Translations under genes and position numbers: made by a program
In this document: positions 1-7,653 of the stretch, piece by piece
How the letters are laid out: every line of letters begins with the position of its first letter
Position numbering within the stretch: position 1 is the first letter of the stretch
Origin: a virus
DNA: 28,932 nucleotides
Direction: 5' to 3' (one strand)
Virus record (IMG/VR): IMGVR_UViG_3300037585_002651
Location: 1-28,932 of that record
The notes under the pieces: generated by a model
The model's database searches: none
The model's input: only the letters and a program-made list of their open reading frames with translations
What the model was told of the DNA's origin: nothing

Positions 1-570
1 CACGGCTTAACCAGGTTTAGTATGGAGGACGCTCCTGCGAATAGCTTTTTTTTAGAATACTTATCAAGACCACCTACAGCTGAAATATTCTTTGAAGATG
101 TGTTGATGGCGTTAGTATTTTACGGTATGCCAATACTAGCAGAGAATAATAAGCCTAGATTATTATATTATCTAAGGCGTAGAGGTTACAGAGGTTTTAG
201 CATGAACAGACCAGATAAAATTTGGAATAAATTATCTGTAGCAGAAAAAGAAGTAGGTGGTATACCAAACTCAAGTGAAGATATTAAACAAGCTCATGCC
301 GCAGCTATAGAGATGTATATACAAGATCATGTTGGCATGAAAAAAGATGGAACATTTGGAGATTTATATTTTAATGAACTGTTAAATGATTGGAGTAAAT
401 TTGATATAAATAAAAGAACAAAGTTTGACGCAACTATAAGTTCTGGTTTAGCCATAATGGCAAACAATAGACACTTATACGCGCCAAACGCTAAGGTTGA
501 AAAACCAAAACTAAACATAAAAGTTTCTAAGTATAGTAATACTGGAAGTAATTCACAAATAATCAAATAA
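1..570 (+). CDS. terL: Terminase large subunit, C-terminal part (5' end outside window)
   Basis: The reading frame is open from the first base, so this is the last 189 residues of a longer gene; the ATG at 22 is probably internal. The segment FYGMPILAENNKPRLLYYLR, followed by GFSMNRP and later NKRTKFDATISSGLAIMA, matches my memory of the end of phage packaging terminases. There the large subunit pumps DNA into the prohead (N-terminal ATPase) and cuts it with an RNase H-like nuclease. The Asp in KFDATISSG is a plausible last acidic metal ligand of that nuclease. The Walker motifs would lie upstream and cannot be checked. The gene ends 5 bp before the portal gene, the usual order. The last 30 residues are Lys/Asn/Ser-rich and probably flexible. 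Nuclease part of TerL is my call; exact family is not determined. Confidence 0.8.
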   Translation, partial: HGLTRFSMEDAPANSFFLEYLSRPPTAEIFFEDVLMALVFYGMPILAENNKPRLLYYLRRRGYRGFSMNRPDKIWNKLSVAEKEVGGIPNSSEDIKQAHAAAIEMYIQDHVGMKKDGTFGDLYFNELLNDWSKFDINKRTKFDATISSGLAIMANNRHLYAPNAKVEKPKLNIKVSKYSNTGSNSQIIK

Positions 571-575
571 TAAAT

Positions 576-2996
576 ATGGCATATTCTGGCATTAAAAGTT
601 ATTTTCCAAGTCAAACTGTAAGTGATGCTGAAAAGCTAAGCTATGAGTATGGTTTAAAAGTAGGTAAAGCTATAGAACAAGAGTGGTTTAATGAAGATAG
701 AAACCACAATAGACACAGATCTAATCATAGTGATTTTCATAATTTAAGATTGTATGCTAGAGGCGAACAATCTATACAAAAATATAAGGATGAGTTATCT
801 ATAAACGGTGATTTGTCCTATTTAAATTTAGACTGGAAACCAGTTCCAATTATTTCTAAGTTTGTAGATATAGTTGTAAATGGTATGACGGAAAGAATGT
901 ATGATATTAAAGCGTACTCTCAAGATCCATATGGTGTTTCTAAAAGAACTAAGTATATGGAGTCTATACTTGATGATATGAGAACAAAAGAATTAAATAC
1001 TTATACAGAACAAGCTTTTGGTATACGAGTTGCGGATAATGATCCAGAAACTTTACCTGATTCTGAAGAAGAATTACAGTTACACATGCAGCTTACATAC
1101 AAACAATCTGTTGAAATAGCAGAAGAACAAGCTATAAACACTTTATTAGACGGTAATAGATATGAATTAATAAAGAAAAGGTTTTATTATGATTTAGCTG
1201 TGCTTGGGATTGGAGCTGTTAAAACAGGTTTTAATACATCAGAAGGAGTTGTTGTTAATTATGTTGATCCAGCTAACTTAGTTTATTCTTACACTGAGTC
1301 ACCTTATTTTGAAGATATATATTATGTTGGTGAAGTTAAAACTATACCAGTAAACGAATTAGCAAAACAATTTCCTCATTTATCAGAAAGCGATCTTGAA
1401 GAAATAATGAAAAACAAATCTTACAATAGATCTAATTACAACTCAAGACATAACGAAGATAAAGAAGACAACAATACTATTCAAGTTTTATATTTTAACT
1501 ATAAAACTTACATGAATGAAGTTTATAAAGTAAAAGAAACTGCAACTGGTGCTGATAAAATTATAGAAAAAGATGATTCTTTTAATCCGCCTGAAGACAT
1601 GGAGGGAGGTTTTAAAAAAATGTTAAGATCTATAGAGTGTTTATACGAGGGTGTTTTAATACTTGGTACTAATAAATTAGTTAAATGGGAAATGTCAAAA
1701 AATATGATGCGTCCTAAAAGTGATTTTACTAAAGTTAAAATGAATTATTCTATTGTAGCACCTAGAATGTATAACGGTAAAATTGATTCATTAGTAAAAC
1801 GTATAACAGGTTTTGCTGACATGATACAACTTACACATTTAAAGTTGCAGCAAGTAATGTCGCGTATGGTTCCAGATGGTGTTTATTTAGATGCTGATGG
1901 TTTAGCTGAGGTTGATTTAGGTAATGGAACAAACTATAATCCGCAAGAAGCATTAAACATGTTTTTTCAAACTGGTTCTGTTATTGGTAGATCATTTACA
2001 AGTGATGGTGATCAAAACCCAGGTAAAGTGCCTATTCAAGAAATAACATCAGGTTCTGGTGGTAATAAAATGCAAGCTTTAATTGGTAATTACAATTACT
2101 ATTTACAAATGATAAGAGATGTAACCGGTCTTAATGAAGCTAGAGATGGTAGTATGCCTGATAAAAACGCTTTAGTTGGCGTGCAAAAGTTAGCTGCAGC
2201 AAATTCAAACACGGCAACAAGACATATATTACAAGCTGGATTATTTTTAACAGCTGAAACTTGCGAGTGTTTATCACTTAGAATATCTGACATATTAGAG
2301 TATTCACCAACTGCAGATGCTTTTTTACAAGCTATAGGTGGCCACAATTTAGCAACTCTTAACGAAATGTCCGACTTGTATCTTTATGATTTTGGTATAT
2401 TTTTAGAATTAATGCCAGATGAAGAAGAAAAAGCTGTGTTAGAGAACAACATACAAATGGCGCTGCAACAAAAAAGTATTGATCTTGAAGATGCTATTGA
2501 TGTTAGAGAAATTAGAAATGTAAAACTTGCAAACCAAGTCCTTAAAATTAGAAGAAAGAAAAAGCAACAAAGAGATCAAATGGTTCAACAGCAAAATATT
2601 CAAGCACAAGCACAAGCAAACGCACAAACACAACAAGTTGCTGCTCAAGCTGAAGTGCAAAAAAATCAAGCTATAACTCAAAACAATGCTCAGCTAGAGC
2701 AAATTAAAGCTGATTTAAAATCTAGACAAATGGAACTAGAAGTTGAGCATAAAATGAAACTAATGCAATTTGAGTTTGAAATAAATCAACAGCTACAAAA
2801 AATGAACATGGAGCAAGTTGACATGAAGGATACTATGAAGGAAGATCGAAAAGATAATCGATCAAAAATGCAAGCATCACAACAAAGTGAGCTTATAGAT
2901 CAAAGATTAAACAAGAAACCACCTAAAAACTTTGAGTCTTCAGGTAATGATATACTAGGAGGCGGTTTTGATTTAGGTTCGTTTAATCCTAGTTAA
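576..2996 (+). CDS. Portal protein
   Basis: An 806-residue protein directly after the terminase and before scaffold and capsid genes, which is the portal position. Portals form the twelve-subunit ring at one capsid vertex through which DNA enters and leaves. The N-terminal part (DWKPVPIISKFVDIVVNGM near residues 87-105) resembles the start of the portal core in large podovirus and crAss-like portals. A Gly-Thr-Asn/Gly-Ser rich stretch and RDVTGLNEARDG lie around residues 450-530. From about residue 660 the chain is a long Gln-rich coiled coil, with a run of QAQAQANAQTQQ, a likely barrel/crown extension into the head. Residues 770-806 are Gly/Pro/Asn-rich and likely disordered. The length is close to that of crAss-like portals. 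The start at 576 follows an A/T leader without Shine-Dalgarno. Confidence 0.85.
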   Translation: MAYSGIKSYFPSQTVSDAEKLSYEYGLKVGKAIEQEWFNEDRNHNRHRSNHSDFHNLRLYARGEQSIQKYKDELSINGDLSYLNLDWKPVPIISKFVDIVVNGMTERMYDIKAYSQDPYGVSKRTKYMESILDDMRTKELNTYTEQAFGIRVADNDPETLPDSEEELQLHMQLTYKQSVEIAEEQAINTLLDGNRYELIKKRFYYDLAVLGIGAVKTGFNTSEGVVVNYVDPANLVYSYTESPYFEDIYYVGEVKTIPVNELAKQFPHLSESDLEEIMKNKSYNRSNYNSRHNEDKEDNNTIQVLYFNYKTYMNEVYKVKETATGADKIIEKDDSFNPPEDMEGGFKKMLRSIECLYEGVLILGTNKLVKWEMSKNMMRPKSDFTKVKMNYSIVAPRMYNGKIDSLVKRITGFADMIQLTHLKLQQVMSRMVPDGVYLDADGLAEVDLGNGTNYNPQEALNMFFQTGSVIGRSFTSDGDQNPGKVPIQEITSGSGGNKMQALIGNYNYYLQMIRDVTGLNEARDGSMPDKNALVGVQKLAAANSNTATRHILQAGLFLTAETCECLSLRISDILEYSPTADAFLQAIGGHNLATLNEMSDLYLYDFGIFLELMPDEEEKAVLENNIQMALQQKSIDLEDAIDVREIRNVKLANQVLKIRRKKKQQRDQMVQQQNIQAQAQANAQTQQVAAQAEVQKNQAITQNNAQLEQIKADLKSRQMELEVEHKMKLMQFEFEINQQLQKMNMEQVDMKDTMKEDRKDNRSKMQASQQSELIDQRLNKKPPKNFESSGNDILGGGFDLGSFNPS

Positions 2997-3009
2997 AATT
3001 ATTAATTAT

Positions 3010-3023
3010 TATTATATTATATT
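3010..3023 (+). promoter_or_regulatory. AT-only leader repeated before two genes (copy 1)
   Basis: The 14 bases just before the ATG at 3024, tattatattatatt, are identical to those before the ATG at 5830, and both are followed by ATGG. There is no Shine-Dalgarno. It may be a translation-initiation enhancer, a promoter element, or a coincidence of low complexity. The sequence alone cannot decide. Confidence 0.35.
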
Positions 3024-4220
3024 ATGGAAGAAAAAAATGAAAACGTAGTTGAAGAGACTACACAGATTAATCAATCGGATCCAGGTGATGAAAACGTGGT
3101 TAAAGTTGATGAAAGTAAATTTGAGTCTGCTGGTGATGACAGTGTTATAAAAATAGACTTAAGTAAACCAGTAGAACCAGAGCAAAATGAAACTAAAGAA
3201 AATAACGCTGACGACAGTGGAGTGGTTACAGAGCCTGAAAATGCCGATGCCACAGAAAAACAAGAAGAAGTACAACCGGAAGCAGAAGCACAAGAAGCTA
3301 CAGTATTAGAAGAAATTACCGAAGAAGAGGTTGCTGAAGTTGAAGAGCAGGTTGAAGAAGCTGTAGCAGAAGCTGAGGCTACCGGTAAACCACTACCAGA
3401 AAATATTCAAAAGTTAATGGACTTTATGGAAGAAACTGGTGGAGATTTAAATGATTATGTTAAGCTTAATCAGGATTACAGTAGTTTAGATAATGAAGAT
3501 TTACTATACGAATACTACAAGCAAACAAAACCTCATTTAAATAACGAAGAAATTAATTTTCTCATGGATGATCAGTTTGCTTTTGATGAAGACGAGGATG
3601 ATGAGAAAGAAATAAGAAGAAAAAAACTAGCGTTGAAAGAGCAAGTTGCTAACGCTAAAAGCCACTTAGACGGGCAAAAGTCTAAATACTATGAAGAAAT
3701 TAAAGCTGGAAGTAAGCTCACAACCGAGCAACAAAAAGCTGTAGATTTCTTTAATAGATACAACAAAGAGTCAGAAGAGACTAAAAAAGTAACAGAAAAA
3801 CAAACTTCTACTTTTTTAAATAAAACTAAAAAAGTTTTTAACGACAAGTTCAAAGGTTTTGAATACAACGTCGGGGATAAAAAGTATAGGTTTAATGTCA
3901 ATAACGCTAGCGAAGTTAAAGAAACTCAAAGCGATATTAATAATTTTGTCAAAAAGTTTTTGAACGAAAATAATGAAATGTCAGATGCTACGGGTTATCA
4001 TAAATCTTTATACACAGCTATGAATGCTGACGCTGTTGCAAAACACTTTTACAACCAAGGGAAAGCAGATGCTATGAAAAGTAGTATTGCTAAAGCTAAA
4101 AACGTTGATATGAATCCAAGACAAAGTCATGGAAAAATTGAAGCGGGTGGTATGACTGTAAAAGTGTTAGGTGATAATTCTTCTGATTTTAAGTTTAAAA
4201 TTAAAAACAAAAATAAATAA
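3024..4220 (+). CDS. Acidic scaffold-like head assembly protein
   Basis: A 398-residue protein between portal and major capsid genes. Residues 1-115 are strongly acidic and low in complexity (Glu/Val/Ala, for example EEVAEVEEQVEEAVAEAEA). A second acidic patch (FDEDEDDEKE) is near residue 190 and is followed by a charged helical region (KKLALKEQVANAKSHLDGQK). The C-terminus is basic, ending FKFKIKNKNK. Position, acidic N-terminus, predicted helices and basic tail fit internal scaffolding proteins, whose basic end binds coat subunits. No protease motif (Ser-His-Asp/Glu set or HExxH) is visible, and I see no separate prohead protease gene nearby. An alternative is a minor head or portal-associated protein. 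Function is inferred from context and composition. Confidence 0.55.
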   Translation: MEEKNENVVEETTQINQSDPGDENVVKVDESKFESAGDDSVIKIDLSKPVEPEQNETKENNADDSGVVTEPENADATEKQEEVQPEAEAQEATVLEEITEEEVAEVEEQVEEAVAEAEATGKPLPENIQKLMDFMEETGGDLNDYVKLNQDYSSLDNEDLLYEYYKQTKPHLNNEEINFLMDDQFAFDEDEDDEKEIRRKKLALKEQVANAKSHLDGQKSKYYEEIKAGSKLTTEQQKAVDFFNRYNKESEETKKVTEKQTSTFLNKTKKVFNDKFKGFEYNVGDKKYRFNVNNASEVKETQSDINNFVKKFLNENNEMSDATGYHKSLYTAMNADAVAKHFYNQGKADAMKSSIAKAKNVDMNPRQSHGKIEAGGMTVKVLGDNSSDFKFKIKNKNK

Positions 4221-4240
4221 CAATTTAAAAAAAATTAATT

Positions 4241-5758
4241 ATGGCAATTACTGCAGGAAGTGCGTTGAATAGTGTAGCTGCTTCACAAAAGCAAACACTA
4301 GCAACAAACTACATTGACTTCAACCAAGATATGGGTTGGGCTCAACAATATTTACCAGACCTAATGGAAAAAGAAGCTGAAGTTTTCGGACCGAGAACTA
4401 TTTCAGGTTTCTTAGCACAAGTTGGGGCTGAAGAGGCTATGACTGCTGATCAAGTAGTATGGTCTGAACAAGGAAGATTACATTTATCTTATAAAGGTAA
4501 CGTTAACTCAGCAACTGCTGGTGCTGATCCGGGTACAGGTGTTTCTAATATCGCTCAAGTTACAATTGAAGATGATATTGATGGAAACGTTGGTTCTGGT
4601 TTTACAGCCGCTAACCACGGTATTAGAGTTAATGATACTATTATTGTATCTAACTCAGATGGTGTTTTCAAATGTTTAGTATCAGTTGTTAATGGTGCTG
4701 TGCTTGATGTATTACCTTACGGTTCGTCTGCTTTATCGGCAAACACTTCATCAAAAGCAACAACTATATTAGTTTATGGTTCTGAATATGGAAAAGGACA
4801 AAGCTATGTAGCTGCTGCTGGTACTACTAATACTACAGATCAAAGAGGCGCTAATGAGCCTACGTTCAAAACTTTTGACAACAAACCAATTATTATTAAA
4901 GATTACTACGAAGTATCAGGTTCTGATGTTTCTAGAATTGGTTGGATTGAAGTTGCTTCTGAAGGTGGAGCTACTGGATACATGTGGTACTTAAAAGCTG
5001 AAGCTGATACAAGAGCTAGATTTACTGATTACTTAGAAATGGCAATGTTAGAAGGTGAGCTTGCTGTTGCTGCTTCTGAAGTTCCTGGCGCTACAATCGC
5101 TCCGTCTTCTACATTAAATACGGCTGATACTGCGGGTACTGAAGGTTTATTCGCTGCTGTAGAGTCTAGAGGAAATGTTACTTCTGGTATTACTGGTGTT
5201 ACTGCTGCAACTGATTTAGCTGAGTTTGATGCTATTTTAGCTGAGTTTGATAATCAGGGTGCTATTGAAGAAAACATGATGTTTGTAAATAGAGCTACTT
5301 CGCTAGCAATAGATGATATGTTAGCTTCTATGAATAGTCATGGAGCTGGTGGTACTTCTTACGGAGTATTTGATAACTCTGAAGATATGGCTCTTAACTT
5401 AGGTTTCTCTGGATTCCGTAGAGGTTCTTATGATTTCTATAAGTCTGACATGAGATACTTAAATGACAAAGCTACAAGAGGTGGTATTAACGACGCTAGT
5501 TCTGCTAACGCAATTAGAGGTGTTGTTATTCCAGCTGGTACATCAACTGTTTACGATCAAATGTTAGGGAAAAACTTGAAACGTCCGTTTTTACACGTTC
5601 GTTACAGAGCTTCTCAAACTGATGACAGAAAAATGAAAACATGGGTTACTGGTTCTGTTGGAGCTGCTACATCTGCTTTAGACGCAATGTCAATACACAT
5701 GCTATCTGAAAGATGTCTAGTTACACAAGGTGCTAATAACTTTATGTTATTAAAGTAA
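4241..5758 (+). CDS. Major capsid protein
   Basis: A 505-residue protein downstream of portal and scaffold. The N-terminal arm (NYIDFNQDMGWAQQYLPDL, residues 23-41) leads to GPRTISGFLAQVGAEEAMTADQVVWSEQGRLH. Then comes a Gly/Ala/Ser-rich beta insertion (about residues 85-200), followed by KPIIIKDYYEVSGSD, IGWIEV and GYMWYLKAEADTRARFTDYLEMAM. The end has RYRASQTDDRKMKTWVTGSVG. These segments resemble capsid proteins of crAss-like and uncultured marine phages that I remember. An HK97-type fold is expected but not proven here. It uses more GCT, GGT, CGT and TTC codons than its neighbours, as expected for a very highly expressed gene, and a strong terminator follows directly. The start at 4241 follows an A-rich leader. 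Confidence 0.85.
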   Translation: MAITAGSALNSVAASQKQTLATNYIDFNQDMGWAQQYLPDLMEKEAEVFGPRTISGFLAQVGAEEAMTADQVVWSEQGRLHLSYKGNVNSATAGADPGTGVSNIAQVTIEDDIDGNVGSGFTAANHGIRVNDTIIVSNSDGVFKCLVSVVNGAVLDVLPYGSSALSANTSSKATTILVYGSEYGKGQSYVAAAGTTNTTDQRGANEPTFKTFDNKPIIIKDYYEVSGSDVSRIGWIEVASEGGATGYMWYLKAEADTRARFTDYLEMAMLEGELAVAASEVPGATIAPSSTLNTADTAGTEGLFAAVESRGNVTSGITGVTAATDLAEFDAILAEFDNQGAIEENMMFVNRATSLAIDDMLASMNSHGAGGTSYGVFDNSEDMALNLGFSGFRRGSYDFYKSDMRYLNDKATRGGINDASSANAIRGVVIPAGTSTVYDQMLGKNLKRPFLHVRYRASQTDDRKMKTWVTGSVGAATSALDAMSIHMLSERCLVTQGANNFMLLK

Positions 5759-5771
5759 GCATTATTATATT

Positions 5772-5800
5772 AAAGACCGGGGCTTCGGCCTCGGCCTTTT
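5772..5800 (+). terminator. Rho-independent terminator with UUCG loop after capsid gene
   Basis: CCGGGGC (5777-5783) pairs with GCCTCGG (5788-5794) through one G-U pair around a C(UUCG)G tetraloop at 5784-5787. The outer AAAG (5772-5775) pairs with CTTT (5796-5799) across one mismatch. A T-rich tract (ttttattttt) follows. It lies 13 bp after the capsid stop. It probably caps or attenuates abundant capsid mRNA before the downstream tail genes. The reverse strand has an A-rich rather than T-rich exit, so it acts mainly on the + strand. Confidence 0.88.
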
Positions 5801-5815
5801 ATTTTTATTAATTTA

Positions 5816-5829
5816 TATTATATTATATT
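5816..5829 (+). promoter_or_regulatory. AT-only leader repeated before two genes (copy 2)
   Basis: Same 14 bases as at 3010-3023, again touching an ATGG start, here right after the capsid terminator. Because the downstream genes need transcription past or after that terminator, this is a reasonable place for a promoter, but no classical -33/-7 Bacteroidota pair is evident. A translational role is equally possible. Confidence 0.35.
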
Positions 5830-6690
5830 ATGGCAAAAAAACAAAAAACAGAAAAGGTTGTGGAACCTTCAATAGAAAAAACAGTTACAGAATTTTTTGA
5901 AGAAACTGTAACTCAAGAAACACCAGTGGTTGAACAACCAAAAGCAAGAGAAAGAAAAAAACCTGCAAACGAGTGGGAGGTTAAAGACAGGATGTACAAT
6001 TTAAAAGGAGATAAAAAACCTCTTTCAAGATCTATTAAGTCAGCAAATATATTTTGGTTTGATGAAGAAAAAGGTTATGAAAGAGAATTAAAATATACAA
6101 GAAATCAAAGAACTCCTTTTGTTGATGAAATGAAAGGCGATCAAAGATTAGAGCATATTATATTTAGATCTGGTTCTTTATTTGTTCCAAGAGAACAAAC
6201 AACATTACAAAAACTTTTAACTTTGTATCATCCACACAGAGATAAATTGTATGAAGAGTACAAGCCAGCTGCGTTAGCAGAAGAAGAAATTGATATGTTA
6301 GAAATGCAAGTTGACGCATTAACAGCAGCTAGAAATGTTGATATTGATATGGCTGAAGCTATCATGCGTGTTGAGAAAGGTTCTAACGTATCTACGATGA
6401 GTTCTAAAGAACTTAGAAGAGATTTATTAGTATTTGCTCGTAATAATCCTCAATTATTCTTAGAGTTAGCTGATGATGAAAATGTAATGCTAAGAAACTT
6501 TGGTATTAGAGCTGTTGAAGCTGGTATTTTAAGATTATCTTCAGATCAAAGAAACTTTTTGTGGGGTAGTAACGGAAGAAAGTTAATGGTTATACCGTTT
6601 GACGAGCATCCTTACACTGCTTTAGCACATTGGTTTAAAACTGACGAAGGTATGGAGATTTACTCCAACATTGAAAAAAGATTAAATTAA
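5830..6690 (+). CDS. Conserved virion-assembly protein of unknown role (286 aa)
   Basis: The first 50 residues are charged and low in complexity (Lys/Glu/Thr/Val). Conserved-looking blocks follow: FWFDEEKGYERELKYTRNQR (residues 75-94), PFVDEMKGDQRLEHIIFRSG, LQKLLTLYHPHRDK, then a helical region DIDMAEAIMRVEKGSNVSTM and SSKELRRDLLVFARNNPQLF. The end is SDQRNFLWGSNGRKLMVIPF and LAHWFKTDEGMEIY. I recognise this set as recurring beside capsid and connector genes in marine phage genomes, but I know of no assigned function. The place between capsid and connector genes suggests head completion or a capsid auxiliary. No catalytic motif is seen. Start at 5830 is supported by the A/T leader and distance from the terminator. 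Confidence 0.6.
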   Translation: MAKKQKTEKVVEPSIEKTVTEFFEETVTQETPVVEQPKARERKKPANEWEVKDRMYNLKGDKKPLSRSIKSANIFWFDEEKGYERELKYTRNQRTPFVDEMKGDQRLEHIIFRSGSLFVPREQTTLQKLLTLYHPHRDKLYEEYKPAALAEEEIDMLEMQVDALTAARNVDIDMAEAIMRVEKGSNVSTMSSKELRRDLLVFARNNPQLFLELADDENVMLRNFGIRAVEAGILRLSSDQRNFLWGSNGRKLMVIPFDEHPYTALAHWFKTDEGMEIYSNIEKRLN

Positions 6691-6697
6691 TCTAACT

Positions 6698-6734
6698 GTA
6701 GATGCAGTCGCTCTACGGGGCGATTGCAAACTAC
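6698..6734 (+). ncRNA. Long RNA hairpin with UACG loop between two genes
   Basis: The stem has bases 6703-6713 pairing with 6718-6728 (two G-U pairs) around a C(UACG)G loop at 6714-6717. An outer GTAG (6698-6701) pairs with CTAC (6731-6734). UNCG loops are unusually stable. No T-run follows, so it is not a standard Rho-independent terminator; the next bases are aaattaaattat and then the start codon at 6747. Possible roles are RNA processing or 3'-end protection of the upstream message, attenuation, or control of the downstream start. It stands out as a GC-rich island in AT-rich DNA. Confidence 0.65.
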
Positions 6735-6746
6735 AAATTAAATTAT

Positions 6747-6908
6747 ATGGAAAAAAAATCAAAAGGACTTGGTGATACTATAGCTAAAATTACTAAAGCA
6801 ACTGGTATAAAAAAAGTTGTAGAAAAAGTAAGCAAAGCTGTAGATAAAGATTGTGGGTGTGGTAAAAGACAAGACACTTTAAATAGATTGTTTCCTTATA
6901 ATAAATAA
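6747..6908 (+). CDS. Small conserved protein with Cys-Gly-Cys motif (53 aa)
   Basis: I place the start at the ATG at 6747, not the in-frame ATG at 6702. The latter lies inside the hairpin at 6698-6734 and its first 15 codons look non-coding, while 6747 has the A/T leader and ATGG context of the other genes. The product begins MEKKSKGLGDTIAKITKATG, has a basic amphipathic Lys/Val helix (IKKVVEKVSKAVDK), then DCGCGKRQDTLNRLFPYNK. I remember similar tiny proteins with a KGLGDTI start, a CGC motif and an LFPY end from other marine phages, without a function. The two Cys could bind a metal as a multimer or form a disulfide. A DNA-binding or connector-plug role is possible. Function unknown. Confidence 0.75.
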   Translation: MEKKSKGLGDTIAKITKATGIKKVVEKVSKAVDKDCGCGKRQDTLNRLFPYNK

Positions 6909-6917
6909 AAAGAAATT

Positions 6918-7649
6918 ATGGTAATTATAGATGATGTATATCAAAAAGTTTTAGCTATAGCTAATAAAGAACAAAGAGGTTATATAACCCCGCAAGAGTT
7001 TAATCTATATGCAAACCAAGCACAGATAGAAATATTTGAACAATATTTTTATGATTTAAATCAACAAGCAAGAATACACGGTAATGAATACGTGTATGCT
7101 GATGTTGATGATATGCTAGAAGAAAAAATTCAAATATTTGAAAAAACAGATTTAACTGCTATTATAAATTCTTACGCTATTGCCGCTGGTACTGGTGGAC
7201 GTTTTCTTCCTGATTACGTTTATAGAGTTGGTAAGGTAGAATTTAATGGCGCTGACTGTGAAATATTAAAAACTAAAGATTTCAATAACTGCATAAACAG
7301 CGGTCCTTTAATAAGGCCTAACGATAAAAGACCTATAGCTAATATTAGAGATAACGTTATTAGAGTAGTGGGTGGAACTTCTTCAAACCCAACATTATTT
7401 AGAACTCCTACATCATTAGTTTATTTAAAAAGACCAGCTAATGTTAGTTGGGGTTATTATGTTGTTGGTTTAAAAGCTCTACACGATCCAAATCCAGCTA
7501 AAACAAAAAATTTTGAATTACATAAATCAGATGAAGCTGAGTTAGTTTACAAAATATTAAAACTAGCTGGTATATCTATGAAGAGCGCTGACTTAGCGAG
7601 CTCCGCGCAGAATATGGAAAACACAATAGATCAAAAAGAAAAACAATAA
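6918..7649 (+). CDS. Head-tail connector / ring-type protein (243 aa)
   Basis: The N-terminus MVIIDDVYQKVLAIANKEQR, then GYITPQEFNLYANQAQIEIF and EQYFYDL, looks like the helical start of a family I recall beside tail genes in crAss-like and marine phages. The middle is beta-rich (VYRVGKVEFNG, residues 101-111; NIRDNVIRVVGG), with LVYLKRPANVSWGYYVVG near residues 168-185. The C-terminal helix has DEAELVYKILKLAGISMKSA. Arrangement (helical N-terminus, beta core, helical end) is compatible with a connector ring subunit between portal and tail. It ends 4 bp before the next connector-like gene, so the two are probably translated together. No enzyme motif is visible. The role is inferred from recalled family resemblance and position. 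Confidence 0.6.
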   Translation: MVIIDDVYQKVLAIANKEQRGYITPQEFNLYANQAQIEIFEQYFYDLNQQARIHGNEYVYADVDDMLEEKIQIFEKTDLTAIINSYAIAAGTGGRFLPDYVYRVGKVEFNGADCEILKTKDFNNCINSGPLIRPNDKRPIANIRDNVIRVVGGTSSNPTLFRTPTSLVYLKRPANVSWGYYVVGLKALHDPNPAKTKNFELHKSDEAELVYKILKLAGISMKSADLASSAQNMENTIDQKEKQ

Positions 7650-7653
7650 ATAA

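Noticed and set aside
327-614. Antisense open frame across the terminase-portal junction
   Set aside because: Both strands' composition is explained by the two + strand genes; no leader or known motif.
1612-1622. Run of eight A as a possible frameshift site in the portal gene
   Set aside because: The frame continues for hundreds of codons of portal-like sequence and no alternative product is apparent.
2601-2636. CAAGCA-type microsatellite in the portal gene
   Set aside because: It simply encodes the Gln/Ala coiled-coil end of the portal; unit copies are few and impure, so not a phase-variation tract.
6702-6746. Upstream ATG giving a 68-residue form of the CGC protein
   Set aside because: These codons overlap the paired arms of the hairpin, look unlike the rest of the gene in composition, and the leader before 6747 matches other starts.
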